A DNA stretch of 64,000 nt, from positions 15,806,442-15,870,441 of the forward strand of contig NC_064045.1 in NCBI RefSeq assembly GCF_932526225.1, given 5' to 3'. The notes beneath the pieces were generated by a model. That model saw only the letters and a program-made list of their open reading frames with translations, was not told where the DNA came from and did not search any database. The stretch comes from Nematostella vectensis (lineage: Eukaryota; Cnidaria; Anthozoa; Actiniaria; Edwardsiidae). Below are positions 39,888 to 50,798 of this stretch, piece by piece. Position numbers and translations under genes: made by a program. Numbering within the stretch: the stretch's first letter is position 1; each line of letters opens with the position of its first letter.

Positions 39888-42615
39888 GGCTATCAGCGGG
39901 AATCGAACCCGGGTCGCTGCGGTAGTAGTCAAGTGCCCGCAACGAAAGACTAACGTGGCATTGCTGAAGGGAATTGTAATGAAAATTACTTTTAATACTA
40001 TTGGTATCGTAAACTATCCCAAGCAAAGTCACCATCGGACTGGAGGTTACATTCGGGTAAAGCTTTAGGGTTACATTCCGGAATTTGTTTTACGAGTGTA
40101 ACCTCCAAAAGGTTACAATCGATAATTTTTTTTCCGAATGTAAATTCCAAAAAGTAACATTAGGAAAAATAAAACAGTATACTCGGAAAAAAAGGTATAT
40201 CAATCTATCGAGCGCTATGCTCTATGTTAGAATCTACTTAATCAAGTTATCCAAGGAATCTAGTTAGTTCTTGTGTGCATAAAATATGTACAGGATCCTG
40301 AACAAAGCATGAGCACATCAAAGATGCTGAGAGTACATAAAATGTCCCTATACCTTCTTTTTATGTCATGACACACCAAGAACAGTATAATTAAGTATCG
40401 ATATTTAAAAAAAAAAATAAAGAAAAAAAATAGGCTATCAGCGGGAACCGAACCCGGGTCGCTGCGTTAGTAGTCAAGTGCCCGCAACAAAAGACTAACG
40501 TGGCATTGCTGAAGGGAATTGTAATGAAAATTACTTTTAATACTATTGGTAACGTAAACTATCCCAAGCAAAGTCACCATCGGACTGGAGGTTACATTCG
40601 GGAAAAGCTTCAGGGTTACATTCGGGAATTTGTTTTACGAGTGTAACCTCCAAAAGGTTACAATCGATAATTTTTTTTCCGAATGTAAATTCCAAAAAGT
40701 AACATTAGGAAAATAAAATAGTATACTCGGAAAAAAAGGTATATCAATCTATCGAGCGCTATGCTCTATGTTAGAATCTACTTAATCAAGTTATCCAAGG
40801 AATCTAGTCAGGTCTTGTGTGCATAAAATATGTACAGGATCCTGAACAAAGCATGAGCACATCAAAGATGCTGAGAGTACATAAAAATGTCCCTATACCT
40901 TCTTTTTATGTCATGACACACCAAGAACAGTATAATTAAGTATCGATATTTTTAAAAAAAAATAAAGAAAAAAAAACTAGGCTATCAGCGGGAATCGAAC
41001 CCGGGTCGCTGCGGTAGTAGTCAAGTGCCTGCAACGAAAGACTAACGTGGCATTGCTGAAGGGAATTGTAATGAAAATTACTTTTAATACTATTGGTATT
41101 GTAAACTATCCCAAGCAAAGTCACCATCGGACTGGAGGTTACATTCGGGAAAAGCTTTAGGGTTACATTCGGGAATTTGTTTTACGAGTGTAACCTCCAA
41201 AAGGTTACAATCGATAATTTGTTTTCCGAATGTAAATTCCAAAAAGTAACATTAGGAAAAATAAAACAGTATACTCGGAAAAAAAGGTATATCAATCTAT
41301 CGAGCGCTATGCTCTATGTTAGAATCTACTTAATCAAGTTATCCAAGGAATCTAGTTAGTTCTTGTGTGCATAAAATATGTACAGGATCCTGAACAAAGC
41401 ATGAGCACATCAAAGATGCTGAGAGTACATCAAAATGTACCTATACCTTCTTTTTATGTCATGACACACCAAGAACAGTATAATTAAGTATTGATATTTA
41501 AAAAAAAAATAAAGAAAAAAAAATAGGCTATCAGCGGGAATCGAACCCGGGTCGCTGCGTTAGTAGTCAAGTGCCCGCAACGAAAGACTAACGTGGCATT
41601 GCTGAAGGGAATTGTACTGAAAATTACTTTTAATACTATTGGTATCGTAAACTATCCCAAGCAAAGTCACCATCGGACTGGAGGTTACATTCGGGAAAAG
41701 CTTCAGGGTTACATTCGGGAATTTGTTTTACGAGTGTAACCTCCAAAAGGTTACAATCGATAATTTTTTTTCCGAATGTAAATTCCAAAAAGTAACATTA
41801 GGAAAAATAAAACAGTATACTCGGAAAAAAAGGTATATCAATCTATCGAGCGCTATGCTCTATGTTAGAATCTACTTAATCAAGTTATCCAAGGAATATA
41901 GTTAGTTCTTGTGTGCATAAAATATGTACAGGATCCTGATCAAAGCATGAGCACATCAAAGATGCTGAGAGTACATAAAAATGTTCCTATACCTTCTTTT
42001 TATGTCATGACACACCAAGAACAGTATAATTAAGTATCGATATTTTAAAAAAAATAAAGAAAAAAAAGTAGGCTATCAGCGGGAATCGAACCCGGGTCGC
42101 TGCGTTAGTAGTCAAGTGCCCGCAACGAAAGACTAACGTGGCATTGCTGAAGGGAATTGTAATGAAAATTACTTTTAATACTATTGGTATCGTAAACTAT
42201 CCCAAGCAAAGTCACCATCGGACTGGAGGTTACATTCGGGAAAAGCTTCAGGGTTACATTCGGGAATTTGTTTTACGAGTGTAACCTCCAACAGGTTACA
42301 ATCGATAATTTGTTTTCCGAATGTAAATTCCAAAAAGTAACATTAGGAAAATAAAACAGTATACTCGGAAAAAAAGGTATATCAATCTATCGAGCGCTAT
42401 GCTCTATGTTAGATTCTACTTAATCAAGTTATCCAAGGAATCTAGTCAGGTCTTGTGTGCATAAAATATGTACAGGATCCTGAACAAAGCATGAGCACAT
42501 CAAAGATGCTGAGAGTACATAAAAATGTCCCTATACCTTCTTTTTATGTCATGACACACCAAGAACAGTATAATTAAGTATCAAAATTTAAAAAAAAAAT
42601 AAAGAAAAAAAAATA
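39888..42615. repeat. Five-monomer block, third copy of a four-times repeated subset
   Basis: Unit starts are 39888, 40433, 40980, 41526 and 42071. The succession CAACAAAAGAC/GGTAACGTAAAC, then CTAGGCTATC/TGCCTGCAACG, then GTATTGATAT before the next unit, then CCAACAGG with TTTGTTTTCC and AGTCAGGTC is shared with 15868-18054 (45 monomers to the left) and 51887-54070. The first two members also occur at 10956 and 11503. Confidence 0.85.
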
Positions 42616-45341
42616 GGGTATCAGCGGGAATCGAACCCGGGTAGCTGCGTTAGTAGTCAAGTGCCCGCAACGAAAGACTAACGTGGCATTGCTGAAGGGA
42701 ATTGTAATGAAAATTACTTTTAATACTATTGGTATCGTAAACTATCCCAAGCAAAGTCACCATCGGACTGGAGGTTACATTCGGGAAAAGCTTTAGGGTT
42801 ACATTCGGGAATTTGTTTTACGAGTGTAACCTCCAAAAGGTTACAATCTATAATTTTTTTCCGAATGTAAATTCCAAAAAGTAACATTAGGAAAATTAAA
42901 ACAGTATACTCGGAAAAAAAAGTATATCAATCTATCGAGCGCTATGCTCTATGTTAGAATCTACTTAATCAAGTTTTCCAAGGAATCTAGTTAGTTCTTG
43001 TGTGCATAAAATATGTACAGGATCCTGAACAAAGCATGAGCACATCAAAGATGCTGAGAGTACATAAAAATGTCCCTATACCTTCTTTTTATGTCATGAC
43101 ACACCAAGAACAGTATAATTAAGTATCGATATTTAAAAAAAAAATAAAGAAAAAAAATAGGCTATCAGCGGGAATCGAACCCGGGTCGCTGCGGTAGTAG
43201 TCAAGTGCCCGCAACGAAAGACTAACGTGGCATTGCTGAAGGGAATTGTAATGAAAATTACTTTTAATACTATTGGTATCGTAAACTATCCCAAGCAAAG
43301 TCACCATCGGATTGGAGGTTACATTCGGGAAAAGCTTCAGGGTTACATTCGGGAATTTGTTTTACGAGTGTAACCTCCAAAAGGTTACAATCAATAATTT
43401 TTTTTCGAATGTAAATTCCAAAAAGTAACATTAGGAAAAATAAAACAGTATACTCGGAAAAAAAGGTATATCAATCTATCGAGCGCTATGCTCTATGTTA
43501 GAATCTACTTAATCAAGTTTTCCAAGGAATCTAGTTAGTTCTTGTGTGCATAAAATATGTACAGGATCCTGAACAAAGCATGAGCACATCAAAGATGCTG
43601 AGAGTACATAAAAATGTCATTATACCTTCTTTTTATGTCATGACACACCAAGAACAGTATAATTAAGTATCGATATTTAAAAAAAAAATAAAGAAAAAAA
43701 TAGGCTATCAGCGGGAATCGAACCCGGGTCGCTGCGGTAGTAGTCAAGTGCCCGCAACGAAAGACTAACGTGGCATTGCTGAAGGGAATTGTAATGAAAA
43801 TTACTTTTAATACTATTGGTATCGTAAACTATCCCAAGCAAAGTCACCATCGGATTGGAGGTTACATTCGGGAAAAGCTTCAGGGTTACATTCGGGACTT
43901 TGTTTTACGAGTGTAACCTCCAAAAGGTTACAATCAATAATTTTTTTCCGAATGTAAATTCCAAAAAGTAACATTAGGAAAAATAAAACAGTATACTCGG
44001 AAAAAAAGGTATATCAATCTATCGAGCGCTATGCTCTATGTTAGAATCTACTTAATCAAGTTATCCAAGGAATCTAGTTAGTTCTTGTGTGCATAAAATA
44101 TGTACAGGATCCTGAACAAAGCATGAGCACATCAAAGATGCTGAGAGTACATAAAAATGTCCCTATACCTTCTTTTTATGTCATGACACACCAAGAACAG
44201 TATAATTAAGTATCGATATTTAAAAAAAAATAATAAAGAAAAACAAAATAGGCTATCAGCGGGAATCGAACCCGGGTCGCTGCGTTAGTAGTCAAGTGCC
44301 CGCAACGAAAGACTAACGTGGCATTGATGAAGGGAATTGTAATGAAAATTACTTTTAATACTATTGGTATCGTAAACTATCCCAAGCAAAGTCACCATCG
44401 GACTGGAGGTTACATTCGGGAAAAGCTTTAGGGTTACATTCGGGAATTTGTTTTACGAGTGTAACCTCCAAAAGGTTACAATCGATAATTTTTTTTCCGA
44501 ATGTAAATTCCAAAATGTAACATTAGGAAAAATAAAACAGTATACTCGGAAAAAAAGGTATATCAATCTATCGAGCGCTATGCTCTATTTTAGAATCTAC
44601 TTAATCAAGTTATCCAAGGAATCTAGTTAGTTCTTGTGTGCATAAAATATGTACAGGATCCGGAACAAAGCATGAGCACATCAAAGATGCTGAGAGTACA
44701 TCAAAATGTCCCTATACCTTCTTTTTATGTCATGACACACCAAGAACAGTATAATTAAGTATCGATATTTAAAAAAAAATAAAGAAAAAAAAATAGGCTA
44801 TCAGCGGGAATCGAACCCGGGTCGCTGCGTTAGTAGTCAAGTGCCCGCAACGAAACACTAACGTGGCATTGCTGAAGGGAATTGTAATGAAAATTACTTT
44901 TAATACTATTGGTATCGTAAACTATCCCAAGCAAAGTCACCATCGGACTGGAGGTTACATTCGGGAAAAGCTTCAGGGTTACATTCGGGACTTTGTTTTA
45001 CGAGTAACCTCCAAAAGGTTACAATCGTTAATTTTTTTTCCGAATGTAAATTCCAAAAAGTAACATTAGGAAAATAAAACAGTATACTCGGTAAAAAAGG
45101 TATATCAATCTATCGAGCGCTATGCTCTATGTTAGAATCTACTTAATCAAGTTATCCAAGGAATCTAGTTAGTTCTTGTGTGCATAAAATATGTACAGGA
45201 TCCTGAACAAAGCATGAGCACATCAAAGATGCTGAGAGTACATAAAAATGTCACTATACCTTCTTTTTATGTCATGACACACCAAGAATAGTATAATTAA
45301 GTATCGATATTTAAAAAAAAAAAAATAAAGAAAAAAAAATA
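42616..45341. repeat. Five mixed monomers
   Basis: Unit starts are 42616, 43160, 43703, 44251 and 44796. The first, fourth and fifth correspond to subtypes at 36074, 37166 and 24066. The linker just before 42616 reads TCAAAATTT instead of TCGATATTT. The unit at 44796 belongs to the 2-bp deletion class (AAACACTAACG, ACGAGTAACC) but sits outside its usual context after a GATTCTGAG and TATATAAATC pair. Confidence 0.78.
45331..45339 (-). terminator. T-run after the tRNA-like segment, Pol III terminator-like (representative)
   Basis: On the minus strand the tRNA-like segment is followed, after two bases, by nine Ts, then C, TTT, A and a longer T run through the A-rich linker. Pol III terminates at runs of four or more Ts on the non-template strand, so a minus-strand transcript would be expected to stop here, at about 80-90 nt. 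Every unit has an equivalent tract of varying length. The tract is also the usual 3' tail position of tRNA-derived elements, so it may simply be inherited. Confidence 0.5.
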
Positions 45342-45352
45342 GGCTATCAGCG

Positions 45353-45363
45353 GGAATCGAACC
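45353..45363 (-). promoter_or_regulatory. Pol III box B-like internal promoter element (representative)
   Basis: The minus strand reads GGTTCGATTCC, a full match to the box B consensus that TFIIIC binds in tRNA genes and tRNA-derived SINEs. It lies about 35-45 nt downstream of the degenerate box A region (TAGTCTTTCG, minus strand, ending near 45406), within the usual range. Units at 50799, 57355, 57902, 63362 and 63909 carry GGTTCGAATCC, which also fits the consensus. Copies departing from it are at 9319 and 14232 (GGTCCGATTCC), 10956 (two changes), 15868, 40433, 51343 and 51887 (GGTTCGGTTCC), 18055 (GGATCGATTCC) and 23522 (GGTTTGATTCC). That promoter activity exists is inference. Confidence 0.6.
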
Positions 45364-45373
45364 CGGGTCGCTG

Positions 45374-45409
45374 CGTTAGTAGTCAAGTGCCCGCAACGAA
45401 AGACTAACG
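45374..45409. other. Inverted repeat inside the tRNA-like segment (representative)
   Basis: CGTTAGT (45374-45380) and ACTAACG (45403-45409) are exact inverted repeats with a 22-base loop. This stem would compete with the D arm and anticodon arm of the tRNA fold. Many units carry CGGTAGT in the left arm, which breaks one pair while the right arm stays ACTAACG. The two states (TTAG or GTAG) are useful subtype markers along the array. Confidence 0.7.
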
Positions 45410-45498
45410 TGGCATTGCTGAAGGGAATTGTAATGAAAATTACTTTTAATACTATTGGTATCGTAAACTATCCCAAGCAAAGTCACCATCGGACTGGA

Positions 45499-45620
45499 GG
45501 TTACATTCGGGAAAAGCTTCAGGGTTACATTCGGGAATTTGTTTTACGAGTGTAACCTCCAAAAGGTTACAATCGATAATTTTTTTTCCGAATGTAAATT
45601 CCAAAAAGTAACATTAGGAA
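45499..45620. repeat. Cluster of six direct and inverted 15-bp motifs (representative)
   Basis: Within about 122 bp the motif GGTTACATTCGGGAA and diverged relatives occur six times. Direct copies: 45499-45513 (exact), 45523-45537 (exact, 24 bp on), 45565-45579 (GGTTACAATCGATAA) and 45608-45620 (GTAACATTAGGAA). Inverted copies: 45546-45560 (complement GGAGGTTACACTCGT) and 45584-45600 (complement AATTTACATTCGGAAAA). The second half can also be read as a duplicated hairpin unit: GAGTGTAACCTCC...AGGTTACAAT followed about 40 bp later by GAATGTAAATTCC...AGTAACATT. The first two motifs flank the HindIII site (45514-45519). The arrangement resembles an iterated protein-binding site or a degraded palindromic element. 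No known binding protein is implied. Confidence 0.8.
45551..45571. other. Perfect hairpin, 8-bp stem and 5-base loop (representative)
   Basis: TGTAACCT (45551-45558) and AGGTTACA (45564-45571) are exact inverted repeats separated by CCAAA. TGTAACCTCC (45551-45560) is also the exact complement of GGAGGTTACA at 45497-45506, which allows an alternative, longer-range 10-bp stem. The two folds share the middle arm and exclude each other. Most units keep both. Disrupting changes include CCAAAATGTTACA in the units at 19694 and 55165, and GCTTACA in the unit at 52981. In the five units with a 2-bp deletion the left arm is shortened but still pairs with the upstream arm. Confidence 0.85.
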
Positions 45621-48600
45621 AAATAAAACAGTATACTCGGAAAAAAGGTATATCAATCTATCGAGCGCTATGCTCTATGTTAGAATCTACTTAATCAAGT
45701 TATCCAAGGAATCTAGTTAGTTCTTGTGTGCATAAAATATGTACAGGATCCTGAACAAAGCATGAGCACATCAAAGATTCTGAGAGTACATAAAAATGTC
45801 CCTATACCTTCTTTTTATGTCATGACACACCAAGAACAGTATAATTAAGTATCGATATTTAAAAAAAAAAAATAAAGAAAAAAAAATAGGCTATCAGCGG
45901 GAATCGAACCCGTGTCGCTGCGTTAGTAGTCAAGTGCCCGCAACGAAAGACTAACGTGGCATTGCTGAAGGGAATTGTAATGAAAATTACTTTTAATACT
46001 ATTGGTATCGTAAACTATCCCAAGCAAAGTCACCATCGGACTGGAGGTTACATTCGGGAAAAGCTTCAGGGTTACATTCGGGAATTTGTTTTACGAGTGT
46101 AACCTCCAAAAGGTTACAATCGATAATTTTTTTTCCGAATGTAAATTCCAAAAAGTAACATTAGGAAAAATAAAACAGTATACTCGGAAAAAAGGTATAT
46201 AAATCTATCGAGCGCTATGCTCTATGTTAGAATCTACTTAATCAAGTCATCCAAGAAATCTAGTTAGTTCTTGTGTGCATAAAATATGTGCAGGATCCTG
46301 AACAAAGCATGAGCACATCAAAGATGCTGAGAGTACATAAAAATGTCCCTATACCTTCTTTTTATGTCATGACACACAAAGAACAGTATAATTAAGTATC
46401 GGTATTTAAAAAAAAATAAAGAAAAAAAAATAGGCTATCAGCGGGAATCGAACCCGGGTCGCTGCGTTAGTAGTCAAGTGCCCGCAACGAAACACTAACG
46501 TAGCATTGCTGAAGGGAATTGTAATGAAAATTACTTTTAATACTATTGGTATCGTAAACTATCCCAAGCAAAGTCACCATCGGACTGGAGGTTACATTCG
46601 GGAAAAGCTTCAGGGTTACATTCGGGACTTTGTTTTACGAGTAACCTCCAAAAGGTTACAATCGTTAATTTTTTTTCCGAATGTAAATTCCAAAAAGTAA
46701 CATTAGGAAAATAAAACAGTATACTCGGTAAAAAAGGTATATCAATCTATCGAGCGCTATGCTCTATGTTAGAATCTACTTAATCAAGTTATCCAAGGAA
46801 TCTAGTTAGTTCTTGTGTGCATAAAATATGTACAGGATCCTGAACAAAGCATGAGCACATCAAAGATGCTGAGAGTACATAAAAATGTCCCTATACCTTC
46901 TTTTTATGTCATGACACACCAAGAACAGTATAATTAAGTATCGATATTTAAAAAAAAATAAAGAAAAAAAAAAAGGCTATCAGCGGGAATCGAACCCGGG
47001 TCGCTGCGGTAGTAGTCAAGTGCCCGCAACGAAAGACTAACGTGGCATTGCTGAAGGGAATTGTAATGAAAATTACTTTTAATACTATTGGTATCGTAAA
47101 CTATCCCAAGCAAAGTCACCATCGGACTGGAGGTTACATTCGGGAAAAGCTTCAGGGTTACATTCGGGAATTTGTTTTACGAGTGTAACCTCCAAAAGGT
47201 TACAATCAATAATTTTTTTCCGAATGTAAATTCCAAAAAGTAACATTAGGAAAAATAAAACAGTATACTCGGAAAAAAAAGTATATCAATCTATCGAGCG
47301 CTATGCTCTATGTTAGAATCTACTTAATCAAGTTTTCCAAGGAATCTAGTTAGTTCTTGTGTGCATAAAATATGTACAGGATCCTGAACAAAGCATGAGC
47401 ACATCAAAGATGCTGAGAGTACATAAAAATGTCCCTATACCTTCTTTTTATGTCATGACACACCAAGAACAGTATAATTAAGTATCGATATTTTAAAAAA
47501 AATAAAGAAAAAAATAGGCTATCAGCGGGAATCGAACCCGGGTCGCTGCGTTAGTAGTCAAGTGCCCGCAACGAAAGACTAACGTGGCATTGCTGAAGGG
47601 AATTGTAATGAAAATTACTTTTAATACTATTGGTATCGTAAACTATCCCAAGCAAAGTCACCATCGGACTGGAGGTTACATTCGGGAAAAGCTTCAGGGT
47701 TACATTCGGGAATTTGTTTTACGAGTGTAACCTCCAAAAGGTTACAATCGATAATTTTTTTTTCCGAATGTAAATTCCAAAAAGTAACATTAGGAAAAAT
47801 AAAACAGTATACTCGGAAAAAAGGTATATCAATCTATCGAGCGCTATGCTCTATGTTAGAATCTACTTAATCAAGTTATCCAAGAAATCTAGTTAGTTCT
47901 TGTGTGCATAAAATATGTGCAGGATCCTGAACAAAGCATGAGCACATCAAAGATGCTGAGAGTACATAAAAATGTCCCTATACCTTCTTTTTATGTCATG
48001 ACACACCAAGATCAGTATAATTAAGTATCGATATTTAAAAAAAAAAAAATAAAGAAAAAAAAATAGGCTATCAGCGGGAATCGAACCCGGGTAGCTGCGT
48101 TAGTAGTCAAGTGCCCGCAACGAAAGACTAACGTGGCATTGCTGAAGGGAATTGTAATGAAAATTACTTTTAATACTATTGGTATCGTAAACTATCCCAA
48201 GCAAAGTCACCATCGGACTGGAGGTTACATTCGGGAAAAGCTTCAGGGTTACATTCGAGACTTTGTTTTACGAGTGTAACCTCCAAAAGGTTACAATCGT
48301 TAATTTTTTTTCCGAATGTAAATTCCAAAAAGTAACATTAGGAAAATAAAACAGTATACTCGGTAAAAAAGGTATATCAATCTATCGAGCGCTATGCTCT
48401 ATGTTAGAATCTACTTAATCAAGTTATCCAAGGAATCTAGTTAGTTCTTGTGTGCATAAAATATGTACAGGATCCTGAACAAAGCATGAGCACATCAAAG
48501 ATGCTGAGAGTACATAAAAATGTCCCTATACCTTCTTTTTATGTCATGACACACCAAGAACAGTATAATTAAGTATCGATATTTAAAAAAAATAAAGAAA

Positions 48601-49155
48601 AAAAATAGGCTATCAGCGGGAATCGAACCCGGGTCGCTGCGGTAGTAGTCAAGTGCCTGCAACGAAAGACTAACGTGGCATTGCTGAAGGGAATTGTAAT
48701 GAAAATTACTTTTAATACTATTGGTATCGTAAACTATCCCAAGCAAAGTCACCATCGTATTGGAGGTTACATTCGGGAAAAGCTTCAGGGTTACATTCGG
48801 GAATTTGTTTTACGAGTGTAACCTCCAAAAGGTTACAATCAATATTTTTTTTCCGAATGTAAATTCCAAAAAGTAACATTAGGAAAAATAAAACAGTATA
48901 CTCGGAAAAAAAGGTATATCAATCTATCGAGCGCTATGCTCTATGTTAGAATCTACTTAATCAAGTTATCCATGGAATCTAGTTAGTTCTTGTGTGCATA
49001 AAATATGTACAGGATCCTGAACAAAGCATGAGCACATCAAAGATGCTGAGAGTACATAAAAATGTCCCTATACCTTCTTTTTATGTCATGACACACCAAG
49101 AACAGTATAATTAAGTATCGATATTTAAAAAAAAATAATAAAGAAAAACAAAATA

Positions 49156-50798
49156 GGCTATCAGCGGGAATCGAACCCGGGTCGCTGCGTTAGTAGTCAA
49201 GTGCCCGCAACGAAAGACTAACGTGGCATTGATGAAGGGAATTGTAATGAAAATTACTTTTAATACTATTGGTATCGTAAACTATCCCAAGCAAAGTCAC
49301 CATCGGACTGGAGGTTACATTCGGGAAAAGCTTTAGGGTTACATTCGGGAATTTGTTTTACGAGTGTAACCTCCAAAAGGTTACAATCGATAATTTTTTT
49401 TCCGAATGTAAATTCCAAAAAGTAACATTAGGAAAAATAAAACAGTATACTCGGAAAAAAAGGTATATCAATCTATCGAGCGCTATGCTCTATGTTAGAA
49501 TCTACTTAATCAAGTTATCCAAGGAATCTAGTTAGTTCTTGTGTGCATAAAATATGTACAGGATCCTGAACAAAGCATGAGCACATCAAAGATGCTGAGA
49601 GTACATCAAAATGTCCCTATACCTTCTTTTTATGTCATGACACACCAAGAACAGTATAATTAAGTATCGATATTTAAAAAAAAAAATAAAGAAAAAAAAA
49701 TAGGCTATAAGCGGGAATCGAACCCGGGTCGTTTCGTTAGTAGTCAAGTGCCCGCAACGAAAGACTAACGTGGCATTGCTGAAGGGAATCGTAATGAAAA
49801 TTACTTTTAATACTATTGGTATCGTAAACTATCCCAAGCAAAGTCAACATCGGACTGGAGGTTACATTCGGGAAAAGCTTCAGGGTTACATTCGGGAATT
49901 TGTTTTACGAGTGTAACCTCCAAAAGGTTACAATCAATAATTTTTTTTCCGAATGTAAATTCCAAAAAGTAACATTAGGAAAAATAAAACAGTATACTCG
50001 GAAAAAAAGGTATATCAATCTATCGAGCGCTATGCTCTATGTTAGAATCTACTTAATCAAGTTATCCAAGGAATCTAGTTAGTTCTTGTGTGCATAAATT
50101 ATGTACAGGATCCTGAACAAAGCATGAGCACATCAAAGATGCTGAGAGTACATAAAAATGTCCCTATACCTTCTTTTTATGTCATGACAAACCAAGAACA
50201 GTATAATTAAGTATCGATATTTTAAAAAAAAAATAAAGAAAAAAAAATAGGCTATCAGCGGGAATCGAACCCGGGTCGCTGCGTTAGTAGTCAAGTGCCC
50301 GCAACGAAAGACTAACGTGGCATTGCTGAAGGGAATTGTAATGAAAACTACTTTTTAATACTATTGGTATCGTAAACTATCCCAAGCAAAGTCACCATCG
50401 GACTGGAGGTTACATTCGGGAAAAGCTTCAGGGTTACATTCGGGAATTTGTTTTACGAGTGTAACCTCCAAAAGGTTACAATCAATAATTTTTTTCCGAA
50501 TGTAAATTCCAAAAAGTAACATTAGGAAAAATAAAACAGTATACTCGGAAAAAAAGGTATATCAATCTATCGAGCGCTATGCTCTATGTTAGAATCTACT
50601 TAATCAAGTTATCAAAGGAATCTAGTTAGTTCTTGTGTGCATAAAATATGTACAGGATCCTGAACAAAGCATGAGCACATCAAAGATGCTGAGAGTACAT
50701 AAAAATGTCCCTATACCTTCTTTTTATGTCATGACACACCAAGAACAGTATAATTAAGTATCGATATTTAAAAAAAAAAAAAGAAAGAAAAAAAAATA
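49156..50798. repeat. Three-monomer block shared with 60630-62268
   Basis: Unit starts are 49156, 49703 and 50250. They match 60630, 61177 and 61726 in order (AAAACAAAATAGG with GATGAAGG; TCGTTTCGTT; AAAACTACTTTTTAAT), 11474-11476 bp or 21 monomers away. The unit at 50250 ends with ATCAAAGG and no TCGCTATT, whereas 61726 ends with TTTTCCAAGG and is followed by TCGCTATT, so it changes subtype part-way. Confidence 0.8.

Larger units (their letters stand above)
45342..45413 (-). pseudogene. tRNA-derived segment (representative; one per monomer)
   Basis: Read on the minus strand from 45413 to 45342, this 72-nt segment keeps tRNA architecture. T8 and A9 precede a D stem GTCT/GGGC that pairs fully (G-C, U-G, C-G, U-G). 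A seven-base anticodon-like loop CTACTAA begins at position 32, with the invariant U33. The T arm has loop TTCGATT and four of five paired stem bases. Box B, GGTTCGATTCC (45353-45363), matches the Pol III consensus GGTTCGANTCC. The acceptor keeps only three of seven pairs, the anticodon stem two of five, and the D loop lacks GG, so this is not a functional tRNA. Box A begins acceptably (TAGT) and then departs from consensus. The loop triplet would read ACT, but I do not assign an amino acid. The same segment lies at every unit start listed for the blocks. By eye about 109 of 118 copies keep an exact box B. Confidence 0.75.
45342..45888. repeat. Representative monomer of the array
   Basis: This unit is close to the majority sequence and serves as a map. 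Offsets from its first base: 1-72, tRNA-like segment (minus strand); about 73-157, AT-rich spacer containing the ATG-rich stretch that starts many spurious ORFs; about 158-279, cluster of six related 15-bp motifs with hairpins; about 280-520, AT-rich sequence with a small inverted repeat GAGC-GCTAT-GCTC near 320 and a BamHI site at about 405; about 520-547, A-rich linker leading to the next unit. The last ~240 bp before the linker show no coding potential, promoter or RNA motif that I can recognise. A length of 546 bp is about three nucleosome repeats of 182 bp, a suggestive but unproven relation. Confidence 0.9.
45342..49155. repeat. Seven-monomer block, second of two long copies
   Basis: Unit starts are 45342, 45889, 46433, 46975, 47517, 48066 and 48608. 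Intervals (547, 544, 542, 542, 549, 542) match those of the block at 22974 within 1 bp. The shared rare markers, in the same order, are GATTCTGAG, TATATAAATC, ACGAGTAACC, CCAAGATCAG, GGGTAGCTGCG and ATCGTATTGG. Private changes here include CCCGTGTCGC at 45889 and a TAGCATTGC change at 46433. Confidence 0.88.

Noticed and set aside
45373-45382. TACTAAC branch-point motif on the minus strand
   Set aside because: It matches the yeast branch point, but there is no intron or splice-site context and it is explained by the anticodon-loop region of the tRNA relic.
45385-45402. CENP-B box
   Set aside because: The minus strand has TTCGTTGCGGG, resembling the box with four bases missing. The spacing required by NTTCGNNNNANNCGGGN is not met, and the match lies within the tRNA-like D loop.
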